DNA from: Collinsella sp.
GTDB lineage: Bacteria; Actinomycetota; Coriobacteriia; Coriobacteriales; Coriobacteriaceae
Reading direction: 5' to 3'
DNA: 5,300 nt
NCBI GenBank assembly: GCA_019419485.1
Contig: DXZV01000126.1
Span: 1 to 5,300, forward strand
In this document: in pieces, positions 3,797 through 5,300 of the stretch
Position numbering within the stretch: the stretch's first letter is position 1
Layout: each line of letters opens with the position of its first letter
Notes under the pieces: model-generated
Told to the model about the DNA's origin: nothing
Seen by the model: only the letters and a program-made list of their open reading frames with translations
Databases searched by the model: none
Translations under genes and position numbers: made by a program

Positions 3797-5300
3797 GTGT
3801 CTGAACAGGCAAATGTTGATTGTGCTGCTGGCTTTGGCGTGCGCTTGATCGGCTGTGCCGACGATGCTGTTTTGCCCATTGGCATGCACGACTATGCGGA
3901 GGCCCTTGGTTGCTGCATGCTGGTTGACAAGACCATGTTTATTGCCGATGTGTTGGACTGCGACGCGTCCGTTGTGGTGTGCTGTCGACCCGAGGGTTTT
4001 GGCAAGAGCATGAACTTGTCGATGCTCGGGGCTTTTCTGGAGCGTCCAGCGGTCGGTCGCTCTGATCAGCGTTTGTTTGCCGATGCTCAGATTTGGGATG
4101 CGAACGGCGGGCGCTATCGGGATGAGTATGCTTGCTATCCGGTGATATCGCTGGACTTTTCTGGCGCTGCGAGGCGTGGCCCCGCTGTTGCCGGCGTCGT
4201 GCGCGATGCCCTTTCGGGCGAGTGCGCTCGCTTGTTGGCGCTCTTGGAGGCTCCGGATTTAGCTCGAGATAAGGTGCGTCACATCGAACGTGTCGCGCGT
4301 GGCGTGGCGAGCGCGGATGAGGTTGACTCGGTGCTCGGTGTGCTCATAGAGCTGCTGGAGATTGCCTGCGATGAGCAGGTTGTATTGCTCGTTGATGGGT
4401 ACGATGCGGCGTGGTCTCGCCGTGCGAGCGCGAGGGACGCTTCCGACGCCGATCCGGCAGAACTACTTGACCGTGTGCTGTTTGACGCCATTGCCACTGC
4501 ACGCGATTCGTTGCGGCTGACGTGTCTGATGGGGGAGTGTCCCGGCCCTGCCGAAGCGGCGCTTTCTTTGCATGGCTGCTCGTATTGTCTGGCGACGCCG
4601 CTGTCGGCGTGGTGTGATCGTTGGTTCGGCTTTTCGGATGCCGAGGTCGAGGCTCTGCTGAATCATACTGGACGCGAGGAATACCTGGATGATGCGCGTG
4701 AATGGCTCGAGGGATATCGGTTTGGTAGGGCCTATTGCTCGAGTCCAGCGCGTGTGATCGGTTTTCTGGACCGAGGCTGCACGGCGCCTGTGCGCGCCGA
4801 TCTGTATGGGTATGCGGATTGCCTGAGCAGGGTAGTTGCCGGGTGGAATCTCGACCGCCTTTCGGTCTTGTTCGATTTGCTCGAGGCCCATGGGTGCGTT
4901 GAGGTCCCGCTTTGTTTGGGCACTGCGGGGCTAGAGGCCTCGCCTGATGATGGCCTGTGGACGGCGCTGTATCTGTCAGGTTTCCTGACGACAGATATGA
5001 CTAAGGAGCCAGAGCATGGCGATCGTCTCCGTGCTTTGCGATTGCCCAATAAAGAGCTTCGCCAGGCCTTGCGTCTAGTGATTGTTGAGTGGTTTGAGTG
5101 CGCTGCCGAAGACATTCGAGACGTCGATGCGTTTCGCGACGGGCTGTGCCGTGGGAACGAGGATACCGTGAGGCGGGCGCTAAGCCGCATCCTGGGGGAT
5201 GCGGGTATCGGTGAGACCAACCCAGATAAGCCGCTGCTATATCATCTGCTCTTGCAGGGGCTCTGCTTTGGCTTGCCGGGCTATGCCAATCCTGCTTCGA
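3797..5300 (+). CDS. AAA-ATPase_like / DUF1703-type protein, cysteine-rich, altered Walker B (partial, 3' end off window)
   Basis: An open frame from GTG 3797 runs to the window edge (501 codons plus 1 base). GGGGG (3783-3787), 9 nt upstream, supports the start; in-frame TTG 3794 and GTG 3770 are alternatives. Family PF09820 landmarks appear in order: LPIGMHDYAEAL (26-37), LVDKTMFI (42-49), a Walker A-like RPEGFGKSMNLSML (64-77), YPVISLDFSG, LLVDGYDAAW (197-206, Walker B region), WFGFSDAEVEALL (276-288), WLEGYRFG (303-310), LWTALYLSGFLTTD and LPNKELRQ (416-423). YHLLLQGLCFGLPGY (482-496) aligns with the start of the PD-(D/E)XK nuclease-like DUF1703 domain, whose catalytic part lies beyond the edge. 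The usual DEYD is DGYD here, losing the expected catalytic glutamate, and YNP after the FG motif is not kept. I count 23 cysteines. The biological role of this family is poorly known; a defence or mobile-element role is only suspected. Confidence 0.88.
   Translation, partial: MSEQANVDCAAGFGVRLIGCADDAVLPIGMHDYAEALGCCMLVDKTMFIADVLDCDASVVVCCRPEGFGKSMNLSMLGAFLERPAVGRSDQRLFADAQIWDANGGRYRDEYACYPVISLDFSGAARRGPAVAGVVRDALSGECARLLALLEAPDLARDKVRHIERVARGVASADEVDSVLGVLIELLEIACDEQVVLLVDGYDAAWSRRASARDASDADPAELLDRVLFDAIATARDSLRLTCLMGECPGPAEAALSLHGCSYCLATPLSAWCDRWFGFSDAEVEALLNHTGREEYLDDAREWLEGYRFGRAYCSSPARVIGFLDRGCTAPVRADLYGYADCLSRVVAGWNLDRLSVLFDLLEAHGCVEVPLCLGTAGLEASPDDGLWTALYLSGFLTTDMTKEPEHGDRLRALRLPNKELRQALRLVIVEWFECAAEDIRDVDAFRDGLCRGNEDTVRRALSRILGDAGIGETNPDKPLLYHLLLQGLCFGLPGYANPAS

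Noticed and set aside
3622..3804. Small plus-strand open frame between the terminator and the AAA gene
   Set aside because: It begins inside the terminator hairpin region, has no ribosome-binding site and overlaps the promoter and start of the next gene in another frame.
4279..5220. Three minus-strand open frames inside the AAA gene
   Set aside because: The plus frame shows ordered PF09820 motifs throughout; the minus frames are Arg/Ser-rich shadows.

Overview
The window looks like chromosomal DNA of a high-GC Gram-positive gut-type actinobacterium, most likely a Coriobacteriia member such as Collinsella. This rests on a GC-rich codon bias, a SufC/Rrf2 iron-sulfur locus, a sortase-type cell-wall-anchored protein and an AAA-ATPase_like (PF09820) protein. 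The genus is an inference; the sequence holds no rRNA or other phylogenetic marker.

Layout. (1) Positions 1-326, minus strand: the N-terminal 108 residues of SufC, the ATPase of the SUF iron-sulfur assembly system; the gene and presumably the rest of its operon run off the left edge. (2) Positions 327-550: a divergent control region with a bulged inverted repeat (411-434) over a weak sufC promoter candidate, and two 31-bp dyads (456-486 and 500-530) whose centres are exactly 44 bp apart. (3) Positions 551-982, plus strand: an Rrf2/IscR-like regulator with three conserved cysteines, very probably the protein that reads those dyads. (4) Positions 991-1684: a two-gene MNT/HEPN (HI0073/HI0074, MntA/HepT-like) toxin-antitoxin pair. 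It starts only 8 bp after the regulator and is lower in GC, so it looks like an acquired module that may be co-transcribed with the Fe-S regulator. (5) Positions 1685-1821: a repeat-rich intergenic region. (6) Positions 1822-3594: a secreted 590-residue protein with a signal peptide, a lysozyme-like N-terminal domain, a long low-complexity stalk, a Thr10 run and a variant MPKTG sorting signal, closed by a strong intrinsic terminator at 3627-3661. (7) Positions 3797-5300: a GTG-initiated AAA-ATPase_like/DUF1703-type protein, cut by the right edge, unusually cysteine-rich and with an altered Walker B motif.

How the parts work together. The left part is a regulatory unit: an Fe-S assembly operon and an Rrf2 regulator diverging from a shared operator region, with a toxin-antitoxin pair placed downstream in the regulator's transcription unit. 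The surface protein and the AAA protein are separate units with their own translation signals. No tRNA, rRNA, CRISPR array, insertion sequence or phage integration site was seen.
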